Shown: piece after piece, positions 34,149-42,868 of the stretch
How positions within the stretch are numbered: position 1 is the first letter of the stretch
Layout: every line of letters starts with the position of its first letter
Assembly (NCBI RefSeq): GCF_008831235.1
Contig: NZ_WBKF01000001.1
Span: forward strand, 1-64,000
Origin: Pseudoclavibacter sp. CFCC 11306
GTDB taxonomy: Bacteria > Actinomycetota > Actinomycetes > Actinomycetales > Microbacteriaceae
Direction: 5' to 3'
DNA: 64,000 nt
The notes under the pieces: model-generated
Seen by the model: only the letters and a program-made list of their open reading frames with translations
What the model was told of the DNA's origin: nothing
Databases searched by the model: none
Position numbers and translations under genes: made by a program

Positions 34149-34224
34149 CCACTGTGCACAGCCGAAGACACGGGTGTAACCATTGAGTGAAATGATCGGC
34201 GACACAACGAGCTCGCGACGTCGC

Positions 34225-34230
34225 TAGTCT
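34225..34230 (+). promoter_or_regulatory. -10 box TAGTCT, leaderless start of the HAD/beta-PGM gene
   Basis: TAGTCT with a 7-nt spacer to GTG 34238; no Shine-Dalgarno sequence. Confidence 0.65.
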
Positions 34231-34237
34231 TGACAGG

Positions 34238-35026
34238 GTGACGACCAATCAACAGTGTCAGGCAGTGCTCTTCGACCTTGACGGCGTGCTGACGCCGACG
34301 GCGCTGGTGCACGAGCGTGCCTGGAGTCAGCTCTTCGAGCGCGCGTTCGCACACCTCGGCGTCGAACGCACCTACACGACAGACGACTATCTTCGGTTCG
34401 TCGACGGGCGCCCACGCTATGCCGGGGTGGCGGCGGTGCTCGCCTCACGAGGGGTGACCCTCGACGAGGGTGCGCCAACCGACGCTCCGGGGTTCAGCAC
34501 GGTCTGCGCACTGGGCAATCTCAAGAACGAGCTCTTCACCGAGGTGCTCGCCCGTGACGGCGTCGAAGCCTATCCGGGGTCGAGGGCACTGCTCGACGCG
34601 TTGCAGCGCCGGGGCACTCCCGTCGCCGTGGTCTCCAGCTCGCGCAACGCCCGACGTGTGCTCGAGGCCGCGGGGCTGCTGCAGCGTTTTCCGGTGATCG
34701 TCGACGGCGCCTACGCGGCTGAGCACGGGCTCGCCGGCAAGCCCGCCCCCGACACGTACCTCGAGGCCGCACGTCGTCTGCAGGTCGATCCGCGTCATGC
34801 CGTCGTCGTCGAGGATGCGCTCTCGGGAGTGGCCTCGGGGCGTGCCGGCGGGTTCGGCCTCGTGGTCGGCGTCGACCGCGGAGCCGGTGCCGCCGCGCTT
34901 CGCGAGCACGGCGCGGACGTGGTCGTCACCGATCTCGCCGAGCTCATCGAGGCCGATGACGAACTGCCCACACCAGCCGAGTCATCCGCAGAACAGAGTG
35001 AAACGGGCGAGAGGAAGCACGCATGA
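34238..35026 (+). CDS. Beta-phosphoglucomutase-like HAD protein
   Basis: A 262-residue HAD-superfamily protein of the beta-phosphoglucomutase type. Motif I is FDLDGVLTPT (nucleophile Asp13, acid/base Asp15), motif II VVSSSRN, motif III lysine in LAGKPAPDTYLEAA, motif IV VVEDALSGVASG. With the coupled GH65 phosphorylase (ATGA overlap at 35023) it would convert beta-glucose 1-phosphate to glucose 6-phosphate. The start is GTG 34238, set by the -10 box. A Glu/Ser/Thr-rich tail of ~25 residues follows the fold. Confidence 0.88.
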   Translation: MTTNQQCQAVLFDLDGVLTPTALVHERAWSQLFERAFAHLGVERTYTTDDYLRFVDGRPRYAGVAAVLASRGVTLDEGAPTDAPGFSTVCALGNLKNELFTEVLARDGVEAYPGSRALLDALQRRGTPVAVVSSSRNARRVLEAAGLLQRFPVIVDGAYAAEHGLAGKPAPDTYLEAARRLQVDPRHAVVVEDALSGVASGRAGGFGLVVGVDRGAGAAALREHGADVVVTDLAELIEADDELPTPAESSAEQSETGERKHA

Positions 35027-37560
35027 CGACATCCGGACGTCTCGCGTTGGGGCGCGAGTGGAGCCCGACCGACATCGACCGAACGCGATTTCGCATCGAC
35101 GAGTGGGGCCTGCGCGAAGATCGCTTCAACGTCGACGACATAGGCATCACCGAGACGCTGTTCGCCGTGTCGAACGGATACATCGGCTTTCGCGGCAACT
35201 TCTCAGAGGGGCGCTCCAGCTACGAGCAGGGCACCTATGTGAGCGGGCTGCACGAGACCTGGGAGATTCGGCATGCCGAAGAGGCCTTCGGATTCGCCAA
35301 GGTCGGGCAGAGCATGATCAACGCTCCCGACGCGCGGCCGATTCGCGTCTACGTCGACGATGAGCCGTTCATACCGGACAAGGCCGAGATCGTCGACTAC
35401 CACCGTCGCCTTGACTTTCGCACCGGGCAGCTCACTCGCGATCTGGTCTGGCGAACCCCGGCCGGCAAACGAGTGCGCATCACATCGTCGCGTCTGGTCT
35501 CGTTCACGCAGCGTCACCTGGCGCTGCTGACGCTCACGGTGACGATGCTCGAAGGGGATGCCCCCATCGCGATCTCGTGTCAGATCATGAATCGGCAGGA
35601 TGGCGAAGACGACTTCGGCGTACGTCAGCATGCGCTGGGCAAAGGGATCGAGCCGCGCAAGGCGAAGCAGTTCGAGCACCGAGTGTTCCTGCCGCGCTAT
35701 CGCATGCAGAACGATCAGCGCAGCGTGCTCGGCTACCGCGTGGCGGAATCAGGCCAGACGATCGCGGTGGCAGCCGATCACCTCATCGAGACGCGCAACG
35801 CGTATCGAAGCTCGCACACCATCACCGACGACCTCGCCCGCAACGTGTTCGAGGTGGATGCGCGCGAGGGAGTGCCCACGACGGTGACCAAGCTCGTGAC
35901 GTATCACACGTCGAACGGGTATCCCGTGCAGGAGCTCGTCGATCGCTGCGTGCGCAGCCTGTCACGGGCGCACGAGTACGGGGCCGACGGGCTGCGTCGG
36001 CAGCAGCGACGCTGGCTCGACGCGTTCTGGGAGCGGTCAGACGTGCGCATTCCTGGGCAGCCGGTGATCCAGCAGGCGGTGCGCTGGAATCTCTTCCAGC
36101 TCATTCAGGCCTCTGCACGTGCCGAAGGGTGGGGTGTGCCGGCAAAAGGCCTCACCGGATCGGGATACAGCGGCCATTACTTCTGGGACACGGAGGTGTT
36201 CGTGCTGCCGTTTCTCTCGTACACCAACCCTGACGTCGCCCGCAACGCCCTGCGCTTTCGCGTGCAGATGCTGCCACAGGCCCGACAGCGTGCCGAGCAG
36301 CTCGGCGTCGAAGGGGCGCTCTTTCCGTGGCGCACCATCAACGGCGAGGAGTCATCGGCCTACTACGCCGCCGGCACCGCGCAGTATCACCTCGATGCGG
36401 ACATCACCTATGCAATCGCGAAGTACATGGGGGCGACGAGCGACTACGAGTTTCTCGCACGCGAGGCGATCGACGTGGTGGTCGAGACCGCGCGCATGTG
36501 GGCTTCGCTGGGGTTCTGGCGAGGGAAGAACGGAGAGCGCAGCTTCAACATCCATGGCGTCACAGGGCCTGACGAGTACACCACCGTCGTCAACAACAAC
36601 CTGTTCACGAACGCCATGGCGCAGTTCAATCTGCGCTATGCAGTGAGCGCCCTTGAGCAGATCTCCCAGCTGCGCCCTGACGACGCGCTGCGCGCCCGCG
36701 AACGTCTCGGCGTCACCGACGACGAGATCCGCCGTTGGGAGCTGATCGCCGATCGTATGGAGCTGCCCTTCGACGAGCACTTCGGCATCCACCCTCAAGA
36801 CGAGCAGTTTCTCAATCGCGAGATCTGGGACGTCGAGAACACCCCGCCCGAGCAGCGACCGCTGCTGCTGCACTTTCATCCGCTGGTGATCTATCGGTTC
36901 CAGGTGGTCAAACAGGCAGACGTCGTACTCGCCCTCTACCTGCGCAGCGATCTGTTCAGCGACGCCGAGAAGCGCGCAGACTTCGAGTACTACGAGCCGC
37001 TGACCACCGGAGACTCCACACTCTCTGCAGGCGTGCAGTCGATCGTCGCCGCCGAGGTCGGCTACCAGGAGCTCGCCTACGACCACTTCATGTGCTCGCT
37101 GTTCACCGACCTCGACAACCTGCACCGCAACACGGAGGACGGCGCCCACATCGCATCCGCCGGAGGCATCTGGAGCACCATCGTCAGCGGCTTCGGCGGT
37201 CTGCGCGACGTCGGCGGCGTGCTGCGCTTCGACCCTCGGCTGCCCGCAGGCTGGCAGGAGCTCTCGTTCCCGCTGGCGCAGGCCGGCACACGGGTGCGCT
37301 TCACCGTCACGCGAGACACGTTCTTCGCCGAGGTCGAGGAGGGAACGCAGCTGACCTTCTGGGTGCGGGCACAGCGTTTCGTGGTGCGAGCCGGTGAGCC
37401 GGTTTCGGTGGTACTCGACGGCCAGGGGCCGATCATCGAGGGCGAACCGGACATCGATCAGCTCGAGGGCTTCCGGCGTGAGGACGGCACGCTGCTCACG
37501 ACGTCGATCCCCGTGGTGACGAGCGAGATTCCGATTGTGCACGGGTCGGTCAGCGCCTGA
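35023..37560 (+). CDS. GH65 disaccharide phosphorylase
   Basis: An 845-residue glycoside hydrolase family 65 enzyme, probably a maltose-, trehalose- or kojibiose-type phosphorylase that splits an alpha-glucoside with phosphate to beta-glucose 1-phosphate. The N-terminal beta-sandwich (about 20-320), linker helices and (alpha/alpha)6 barrel are all present. Key motifs: SGHYFWDTEVFVLPFL (384-399) and the catalytic acid Glu518 in TGPDEYT. The C-terminal beta domain is intact. Which disaccharide it uses cannot be read from sequence here. Translationally coupled to the beta-PGM-like gene. Confidence 0.9.
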   Translation: MTTSGRLALGREWSPTDIDRTRFRIDEWGLREDRFNVDDIGITETLFAVSNGYIGFRGNFSEGRSSYEQGTYVSGLHETWEIRHAEEAFGFAKVGQSMINAPDARPIRVYVDDEPFIPDKAEIVDYHRRLDFRTGQLTRDLVWRTPAGKRVRITSSRLVSFTQRHLALLTLTVTMLEGDAPIAISCQIMNRQDGEDDFGVRQHALGKGIEPRKAKQFEHRVFLPRYRMQNDQRSVLGYRVAESGQTIAVAADHLIETRNAYRSSHTITDDLARNVFEVDAREGVPTTVTKLVTYHTSNGYPVQELVDRCVRSLSRAHEYGADGLRRQQRRWLDAFWERSDVRIPGQPVIQQAVRWNLFQLIQASARAEGWGVPAKGLTGSGYSGHYFWDTEVFVLPFLSYTNPDVARNALRFRVQMLPQARQRAEQLGVEGALFPWRTINGEESSAYYAAGTAQYHLDADITYAIAKYMGATSDYEFLAREAIDVVVETARMWASLGFWRGKNGERSFNIHGVTGPDEYTTVVNNNLFTNAMAQFNLRYAVSALEQISQLRPDDALRARERLGVTDDEIRRWELIADRMELPFDEHFGIHPQDEQFLNREIWDVENTPPEQRPLLLHFHPLVIYRFQVVKQADVVLALYLRSDLFSDAEKRADFEYYEPLTTGDSTLSAGVQSIVAAEVGYQELAYDHFMCSLFTDLDNLHRNTEDGAHIASAGGIWSTIVSGFGGLRDVGGVLRFDPRLPAGWQELSFPLAQAGTRVRFTVTRDTFFAEVEEGTQLTFWVRAQRFVVRAGEPVSVVLDGQGPIIEGEPDIDQLEGFRREDGTLLTTSIPVVTSEIPIVHGSVSA

Positions 37561-37647
37561 GCCGGCGAATCGAGACGCGTATGCTCCGAGTCGTATATGT
37601 CGTTGCGTCGGAACTCGGTGAGACACGCCAAGACGTCGGCGCATGAC

Positions 37648-37653
37648 TAGCAT
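37648..37653 (+). promoter_or_regulatory. -10 box TAGCAT, leaderless start of the CitE-like gene
   Basis: TAGCAT with a 7-nt spacer to ATG 37661, deciding that start over ATG 37643 and 37652. Confidence 0.65.
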
Positions 37654-37660
37654 GGCTGGT

Positions 37661-38503
37661 ATGGGCATTCGAAACGAACGTGCGGCAAATCTTCCGGCCA
37701 AACTCTCGCGAAGCTGGCTTCTCGCGCCGCCACATGACGAGCAGTCGCTGCTCGACGCGCTGGCGAGTGAGGCAGACTCCGTCGTCTTCGACATCGAAGA
37801 CGGCATTCCAGACGAGGGCAAAGACGCCGCTCGCGCACTGGCAGCCGACGCACTGAACAACGGGATGAGCGCGTGGGTGCGCATCAACCCGGCAGGCAGC
37901 GAGCTGTGGCACCGTGACCTCGACGCGCTGCGTGGCGCCGAGGGGCTGCGCGGCGTCATGCTTGCCAAGACCGAGACCGCTGAGCAGGTCGCACTCACCG
38001 GGCAGGGTCTCAACCCGGGCACACCGGTGGTGGCGCTGCTCGAGAGCGGCCTGGGCGTCGAGAACGCGCCGTTCATCGCAAAGGCCCCGGGAACCTTTCG
38101 GCTGGCCTTCGGCGTGGGCGACTTTCGGCGAGACACCGGGGCGGGCAACACCGCCTTGGCGCTCGCGTACGCACGCTCACGTCTTGTGGTGGCTTCGCGC
38201 GTCGGCGAGCTGCCCGGGCCCATCGACGGGCCTGTGCTCAGCGACGACCCCGCCGTGATCACGGCGGCCTGCCAGGTCACGGCCGAGATGGGCATGACCG
38301 GCAAGCTGGTGCTCAAGCCGCAGCAGACGGCCCAGATCAACGATCACCTCGCACCCACGCAGTCTGAGATCGCTTGGGCGCGCGACCTGCTCGACAAAGA
38401 CGCACAGGGCGATGGGGGAGCTGACGGCAGCTACCTGCCCCGACTGTCTCGTGCGAAGAAGATCAGCCGCCTCGCCGCGTCGTTCGGTCTGTGGAACAGC
38501 TGA
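37661..38503 (+). CDS. CitE-like / HpcH-HpaI family lyase
   Basis: A 280-residue TIM-barrel protein of the CitE/HpcH family, which catalyses retro-aldol or Claisen-type cleavage of acyl-CoA or oxo-acid substrates. Metal and substrate motifs visible: VVFDIEDGIPDEGK, AWVRINPAGSELW and a Glu in VVALLESGLG; a malyl-CoA or citramalyl-CoA type substrate is possible. The C-terminal LVLKPQQTAQIND segment is also family-typical. No citD or citF is adjacent, so it is not part of a citrate lyase complex. Ends at a strong bidirectional terminator. Confidence 0.82.
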   Translation: MGIRNERAANLPAKLSRSWLLAPPHDEQSLLDALASEADSVVFDIEDGIPDEGKDAARALAADALNNGMSAWVRINPAGSELWHRDLDALRGAEGLRGVMLAKTETAEQVALTGQGLNPGTPVVALLESGLGVENAPFIAKAPGTFRLAFGVGDFRRDTGAGNTALALAYARSRLVVASRVGELPGPIDGPVLSDDPAVITAACQVTAEMGMTGKLVLKPQQTAQINDHLAPTQSEIAWARDLLDKDAQGDGGADGSYLPRLSRAKKISRLAASFGLWNS

Positions 38504-38526
38504 TCGAACAGACGTCCCGCACAGAT

Positions 38527-38565
38527 GCAGAAGGGCCGGCGCACTTCGTGCGCCGGCCCTTCTGC
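38527..38565. terminator. Bidirectional terminator between citE-like and ppsA genes
   Basis: An 18-bp perfect stem (38527-38544 with 38548-38565) closed by a 3-nt TTC loop, between convergent genes. Confidence 0.9.
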
Positions 38566-38566
38566 T

Positions 38567-38605
38567 CCGGTGTCGTGACGAGCCTGACGCTCAGCACGAC
38601 ACCGG
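38567..38605. terminator. Second hairpin, next to the ppsA stop
   Basis: CCGGTGTCGTG (38567-38577) pairs with CACGACACCGG (38595-38605), with an inner AGC/GCT stem. It lies 8 bp from the ppsA stop codon and probably serves the minus strand. Confidence 0.7.
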
Positions 38606-38613
38606 GCACATGA

Positions 38614-40998
38614 TCACTTCTGGTGCTCGGCCAGACGCAGCCACGTGTCGACGACCGTATCGGGGTTCAGCGACATCGAGACGATGTGCTGATCAAGCAG
38701 CCACTCGGCGAGATCCGGGTGGTCGCTCGGCCCCTGACCGCAGATGCCGACGTACTTGCCGGCTGCGTTGCAGTGCTCGATCGCCATTGCCAGCAGCTTC
38801 TTGACCGCCGGGTTGCGCTCGTCGAACTCGTCGGCGACCAGTGACGAGTCACGGTCGAGGCCGAGCGACAGCTGCGTCATGTCGTTCGAACCGATCGAGA
38901 AGCCGTCGAAGTACTCGAGGAACTCATCGGCGAGCAGCGCATTGCTCGGAATCTCGCACATCATGTAGATCTCGAGGCCGTTCTCGCCGCGCTTCAGCCC
39001 GTTGTGCTCCATCAGCTCGATGACGTTTCTGGCCTCTTCGACCGTGCGCACGAACGGCACCATCAGCTTCACATTGGTGAGCCCGATCTCGTCGCGCACG
39101 AACTTCATGGCCCGGCACTCGAGTTCGAAGCAGGCCCGGAAGTCAGGCGAGACATAGCGCGAGGCACCGCGCCAGCCGAGCATCGGGTTCTCTTCATGGG
39201 GCTCGTAGCGCGCTCCGCCGACCAGGTTGGCGTATTCGTTCGACTTGAAGTCGCTCATGCGCACGACCACGGGCTTGGGCGCGAACGCCGCAGCGATCAT
39301 CGAGACGCCCTCGGCCACGCGTTTGACGAAGTAGTCGGTGGGGCTCTCGTACGCCGCGATGCGCTTCTCGATCTCGGCTTTGAGCGCGGGCTCCTGGTCG
39401 TCCAGCTCCAGCAGCGCACGCGGGTGGATGCCCACCTGGCGGTTGATGATGAACTCGAGTCGGGCGAGACCGACTCCGGCGTTCGGCAGCTTCGCGAAGC
39501 TGAAGGCCTGATCAGGCGTGCCGACGTTCATCATGACCTTGACCGGAATCTCAGGCATGTGATCGAGTTCTGTGCGCTTGAGCTCGAAGTCGGCGATGCC
39601 GTCGTAGACGAATCCGGTCTCGCCCTCGGCGCAGGAGACGGTGACCGATCTGCCGTCGGCGAGGGCGTGCGTGGCGTCGCCGGTGCCGACGACCGCGGGG
39701 ATGCCGAGCTCGCGCGCGATGATCGCGGCGTGGCAGGTGCGTCCGCCACGGTTCGTCACGATGGCGCTGGCGCGCTTCATGATCGGCTCCCAGTCAGGGT
39801 CGGTGATGTCTGCGACGAGAACTTCACCCTCGACGAAGTCGACCATCTGATCGAGCGAGTGCATGACGCGCACCGGCCCGGCGCCGATGCGCTGACCGAT
39901 GGCGCGACCCTCGATCAGCACGTCGCCCTTGCCCTCTTTGCCGATGCTGAAGCGCTCGAGCGCCGATGAGTCGTCGCGCGAGCGCACCGTCTCAGGCCGG
40001 GCCTGCAGCACGTAGATGCGGCCGTCGACCCCGTCTTTGCCCCACTCGATATCCATCGGGCGCCCATAGTGCTCTTCGATGGCCAGTGCATGCCGGGCCA
40101 GCTCCTGCACCTCGTCGTCGGTCAGGCTGAGCCTGAGACGGTCTGGCTCGGCGACGTCGACGAACTCGGTGCTGCGGCCGACGGTCTGGTCGTCGGTGTA
40201 GATCATCTTCAGCGCCTTGCCGCCGACAGAGCGCTTGAGAATGGCCGGTCGGCCGGCACGCAGCGCCGGCTTGTACACGTAGAACTCGTCGGGGTTGACG
40301 GCACCCTGCACGACGCCTTCGCCGAGGCCGAACGCGCTGGTGATGAACACCGCGTCGTCGAAGCCTGACTCAGTGTCGAGAGTGAACATCACACCGGAGG
40401 CGCCGATGTCGGAGCGCACCATTCGCTGGATGCCCGCCGACAGCGCGACGTCTTCATGGCTGTAGTCGTTGTGCACTCGGTAGGCGATCGCGCGGTCGTT
40501 GTAGAGCGACGCGAAGACCTCTTTGATGGCGGCCAGAATGTGGTCGATGCCACGCACGTTCAGAAAGGTCTCCTGCTGACCGGCGAACGAGGCGTCGGGC
40601 AGATCCTCTGCAGTGGCAGAAGAGCGCACGGCGAACGAGACGGCGGTGGGATCGTCATATGATCCGGTCAGCGTGTCGAAGGCGCTGCGGATGTCGGCCT
40701 CGAGTGCCGAGGGGAACGGCGTGTCGCGAACCTTCGCACGGATGTCTTTGCCGGCCGCAGCCAGGGCGACCACGTCATCCGCATCGAGATCGGCAAGAGT
40801 CTTGAAGATGTAGTCACGCACACCCGACTCGTCGAGGAAGGTGTGGAACGCAGCCGAGGTCGTGGCGAAACCCTCGGGAACGTTGACGCCTGCCGATGAG
40901 AGGTTCTGAATCAGCTCACCCAACGAAGCGTTCTTGCCGCCGACTTTGTCGATGTCATCGAGGCCGGCCTCGGTGAACCACAGGACGTTTTCTGACAC
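38614..40998 (-). CDS. ppsA: Phosphoenolpyruvate synthase
   Basis: A 794-residue pyruvate, water dikinase that makes PEP from pyruvate and ATP for gluconeogenesis. The N-terminal ATP-binding domain ([30 protein letters not shown]), the swivelling phosphohistidine domain with His423 in [14 protein letters not shown], and the C-terminal PEP/pyruvate barrel are all complete. Thr421, two residues before the catalytic His, corresponds to the threonine phosphorylated by the PSRP regulator in E. coli. The GTG start is preceded by GAAGGAG. It lies 100 bp downstream of the regulator gene. Confidence 0.95.
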   Translation of the reverse strand: MSENVLWFTEAGLDDIDKVGGKNASLGELIQNLSSAGVNVPEGFATTSAAFHTFLDESGVRDYIFKTLADLDADDVVALAAAGKDIRAKVRDTPFPSALEADIRSAFDTLTGSYDDPTAVSFAVRSSATAEDLPDASFAGQQETFLNVRGIDHILAAIKEVFASLYNDRAIAYRVHNDYSHEDVALSAGIQRMVRSDIGASGVMFTLDTESGFDDAVFITSAFGLGEGVVQGAVNPDEFYVYKPALRAGRPAILKRSVGGKALKMIYTDDQTVGRSTEFVDVAEPDRLRLSLTDDEVQELARHALAIEEHYGRPMDIEWGKDGVDGRIYVLQARPETVRSRDDSSALERFSIGKEGKGDVLIEGRAIGQRIGAGPVRVMHSLDQMVDFVEGEVLVADITDPDWEPIMKRASAIVTNRGGRTCHAAIIARELGIPAVVGTGDATHALADGRSVTVSCAEGETGFVYDGIADFELKRTELDHMPEIPVKVMMNVGTPDQAFSFAKLPNAGVGLARLEFIINRQVGIHPRALLELDDQEPALKAEIEKRIAAYESPTDYFVKRVAEGVSMIAAAFAPKPVVVRMSDFKSNEYANLVGGARYEPHEENPMLGWRGASRYVSPDFRACFELECRAMKFVRDEIGLTNVKLMVPFVRTVEEARNVIELMEHNGLKRGENGLEIYMMCEIPSNALLADEFLEYFDGFSIGSNDMTQLSLGLDRDSSLVADEFDERNPAVKKLLAMAIEHCNAAGKYVGICGQGPSDHPDLAEWLLDQHIVSMSLNPDTVVDTWLRLAEHQK

Positions 40999-41098
40999 TG
41001 GTCTCCTTCAGAGGTAGTGGTGTCGATGGATCATCATCGTCACCCTGCAAAAAAGTATAGTCACGATATGTTTCCGCGTGGTGACACGGTCGCACAGG
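40999..41098 (-). promoter_or_regulatory. ppsA upstream region with its own promoter candidate
   Basis: A 100-bp gap between ppsR and ppsA. On the minus strand TATACT (near 41055) is the best -10 in the area and would give ppsA a leader of ~45 nt with a good Shine-Dalgarno sequence. ppsA may therefore also be transcribed apart from ppsR. Confidence 0.45.
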
Positions 41099-41920
41099 TC
41101 ACTTGCGCAGGCTCATGCTGTGCAGAATCACAGACGACATCTCTTCGATCGACTTGCTCGCCGAGTTGACGAAGGGAATGTTGTGACGCCGGTACATCTC
41201 TTCGGCGTTGCGCAGCTCGTAGCGGCACTGGTCGAGCGATGCATAGCGTGAGTCGGGGCGGCGCTGCGAGCGCACCTCGCTCAGCCGCTGGGGAGTCGAG
41301 AGCAGCCCGAAGCACTTGTCGGCCAGGGGAGCGATCGGCGCCGGGAGTTCGGTCGAGCCGAAGTCTTCGTGGATAAGCGGGTAGTTGGCGACCAGCACGC
41401 CGTGCTGAAGCGCCAGATACATGGTCGTCGGCGTCTTGCCGCAGCGTGACGGGGCGATGAGGATGATGTCGCTGCGATCCAGCGCACGAAGACTCTGGCC
41501 GTCGTCGTGTTCGATCGCGAACTCCACGGCATGCATGCGGGCGTTGTATCGCTCGAGGTCGCCCTGACCGTGCGCGCGGCCGGGGGAGTGGCTGGCCTCA
41601 GTGTGCAGCGTCTGCTCGAGACGCTTGGTCGCCTCGCCGAGCAGATCGATGACCAGAGCCCCAGAGGCGGTGAACACCTCACGGATCTCGTCTGAGACCA
41701 CGGTCGAGAAGACGAGGGGAGTGGGCTGCGTCTTCGAGAGCGAGTCGATGTGGCGCACCACGGTGCGCGCGTATTCGACGGTGTTCACGAACGGGATCGT
41801 GGCGCGGATGAAGCTGTCGTTCGGGAACTGCGTCAGCAGCGTGTTGCCGAGGGTCTCGGCCGTGATGCCGGTGCCGTCCGACACGAAGAAGACGGAATGC
41901 GTCTCGCGCTCTGTGATCAT
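41099..41920 (-). CDS. ppsR: PEP synthase regulatory protein (bifunctional kinase/phosphorylase, DUF299)
   Basis: A 273-residue PSRP. Family members use ADP to phosphorylate, and phosphate to dephosphorylate, the regulatory threonine of PEP synthase or PPDK. The N-terminal signature VFFVSDGTGITAETLGNTLL and the P-loop-like APSRCGKTPTTMYLA are both present, as is the PYPL-equivalent VANYPLIHED segment. Its target ppsA is directly downstream. ATG 41920 was chosen for GAGAGG upstream; GTG 41950 would add ten residues. A TATCGT box near 41949 would give a ~20-nt leader. Confidence 0.9.
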   Translation of the reverse strand: MITERETHSVFFVSDGTGITAETLGNTLLTQFPNDSFIRATIPFVNTVEYARTVVRHIDSLSKTQPTPLVFSTVVSDEIREVFTASGALVIDLLGEATKRLEQTLHTEASHSPGRAHGQGDLERYNARMHAVEFAIEHDDGQSLRALDRSDIILIAPSRCGKTPTTMYLALQHGVLVANYPLIHEDFGSTELPAPIAPLADKCFGLLSTPQRLSEVRSQRRPDSRYASLDQCRYELRNAEEMYRRHNIPFVNSASKSIEEMSSVILHSMSLRK

Positions 41921-41973
41921 GACTGCCTCTCTGCCGGCGACGGGTTCCACGATACCGCAGAGACGCCGACGAG

Positions 41974-41979
41974 TAGGGT
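41974..41979 (+). promoter_or_regulatory. -10 box TAGGGT, leaderless start of the CPBP protease gene
   Basis: TAGGGT with a 6-nt spacer to ATG 41986; no Shine-Dalgarno sequence. Confidence 0.65.
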
Positions 41980-41985
41980 GCTGCT

Positions 41986-42837
41986 ATGACCCAAAGCTTC
42001 CGCTGGCCGCAGACCGAGGTGACGCCGGCCTGGGCCCGGCCGCGCGTGCGCGCCGAGGTCTGGATCGTGCTCGGGCTTACCCTCGGCCAGTCGGCGGTGT
42101 TCGCCGTGCTCTCGCTGCTGCGCAAGCTGACGGCCGAGGGCGGCCTCGGCGCGCAGACGAGCACGCTGAACGCCAGTCAGGCGTCGCAGCCCTGGCTCGA
42201 TCTGCTGATCCAGCTGGCGCAGATCGGCTTCGGCCTGGTGCCGGTGCTCCTGGTGCTGTGGCTGCTGGCTGCTCGGTCGTCGGCGCCTGCCGACCGATGC
42301 TCCGGTGTGGGCTTCACTGGCGCCGGCTTCGCAGCAGGCGCGGCCAGACTCGGTCTGCACGATCTCTGGAGCAGGCGCGCATGGGGCCGCGGCTGTCTGC
42401 TGGCGGCGGTGATCGGGCTGCCCGGCCTCGCGCTCTACGCCGTCGGGCGGCTGCTCGGGCTCACCGCAAACGTCGTCCCCGCAGCGCTCGATGCGCATTG
42501 GTGGAGCATCCCGGTGCTGCTGCTCGCAGCCGTCGAGGCCGCCGTGCTCGAAGAGACCATCGTCTCGGGCTGGCTGGCGATCCGTCTGCGCGAGATCGCG
42601 TGGGGATGGCCGGCCGTCTTCGTCGCAGCCGCCCTGCTGCGCGGCTCGTACCACCTGTATCAGGGCATCGGCCCGTTCGTCGGCAACGCGGTGATGGGCG
42701 TGGTCTTTCTCTGGGCGGCCCGACGGTGGGGCGGAGTGGCCCCGCTGGTGGCGGCCCACTTTCTGCTCGACACCTGCGCGTTCGTCGGCTGGCAGCTGGC
42801 TGGCCCCTGGCTGCTGTCGACCGGTCTGCTCGGCTAG
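41986..42837 (+). CDS. CPBP-family intramembrane metalloprotease
   Basis: A 283-residue membrane protein with about seven hydrophobic segments and the CPBP/CAAX (ABI) domain. Motif 1 is the Glu pair in VLEETIVSGWL; motif 2 includes His in GSYHLYQG; motif 3 is AHFLLD. The Arg that often follows motif 1 (EExxxR) is replaced by Ser-Gly, a variation seen in actinobacterial members. Substrate unknown. It is divergent from ppsR and convergent with the thioesterase gene. Confidence 0.85.
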   Translation: MTQSFRWPQTEVTPAWARPRVRAEVWIVLGLTLGQSAVFAVLSLLRKLTAEGGLGAQTSTLNASQASQPWLDLLIQLAQIGFGLVPVLLVLWLLAARSSAPADRCSGVGFTGAGFAAGAARLGLHDLWSRRAWGRGCLLAAVIGLPGLALYAVGRLLGLTANVVPAALDAHWWSIPVLLLAAVEAAVLEETIVSGWLAIRLREIAWGWPAVFVAAALLRGSYHLYQGIGPFVGNAVMGVVFLWAARRWGGVAPLVAAHFLLDTCAFVGWQLAGPWLLSTGLLG

Positions 42838-42868
42838 GTCGCGCGTCGGTCGGCCAGCGGCCGATCGA

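Larger units (their letters stand above)
33870..34237. other. Intergenic region upstream of the GT2-STAS and HAD genes
   Basis: A 368-bp divergent promoter region. It holds the GT2 Shine-Dalgarno sequence (GGAGG on the minus strand), a perfect 12-bp palindrome CAAAGTACTTTG (34137-34148) related to the TACTTTGG elements near the histidine kinase, and the HAD -10 box at its right end. I looked for a cyclic-dinucleotide riboswitch on the minus strand and did not recognise one. Confidence 0.6.

Noticed and set aside
33870-34237. A possible cyclic-dinucleotide riboswitch upstream of the GT2-STAS gene
   Set aside because: I found GC-rich hairpins but none of the conserved GEMM or ydaO core sequences on the minus strand.
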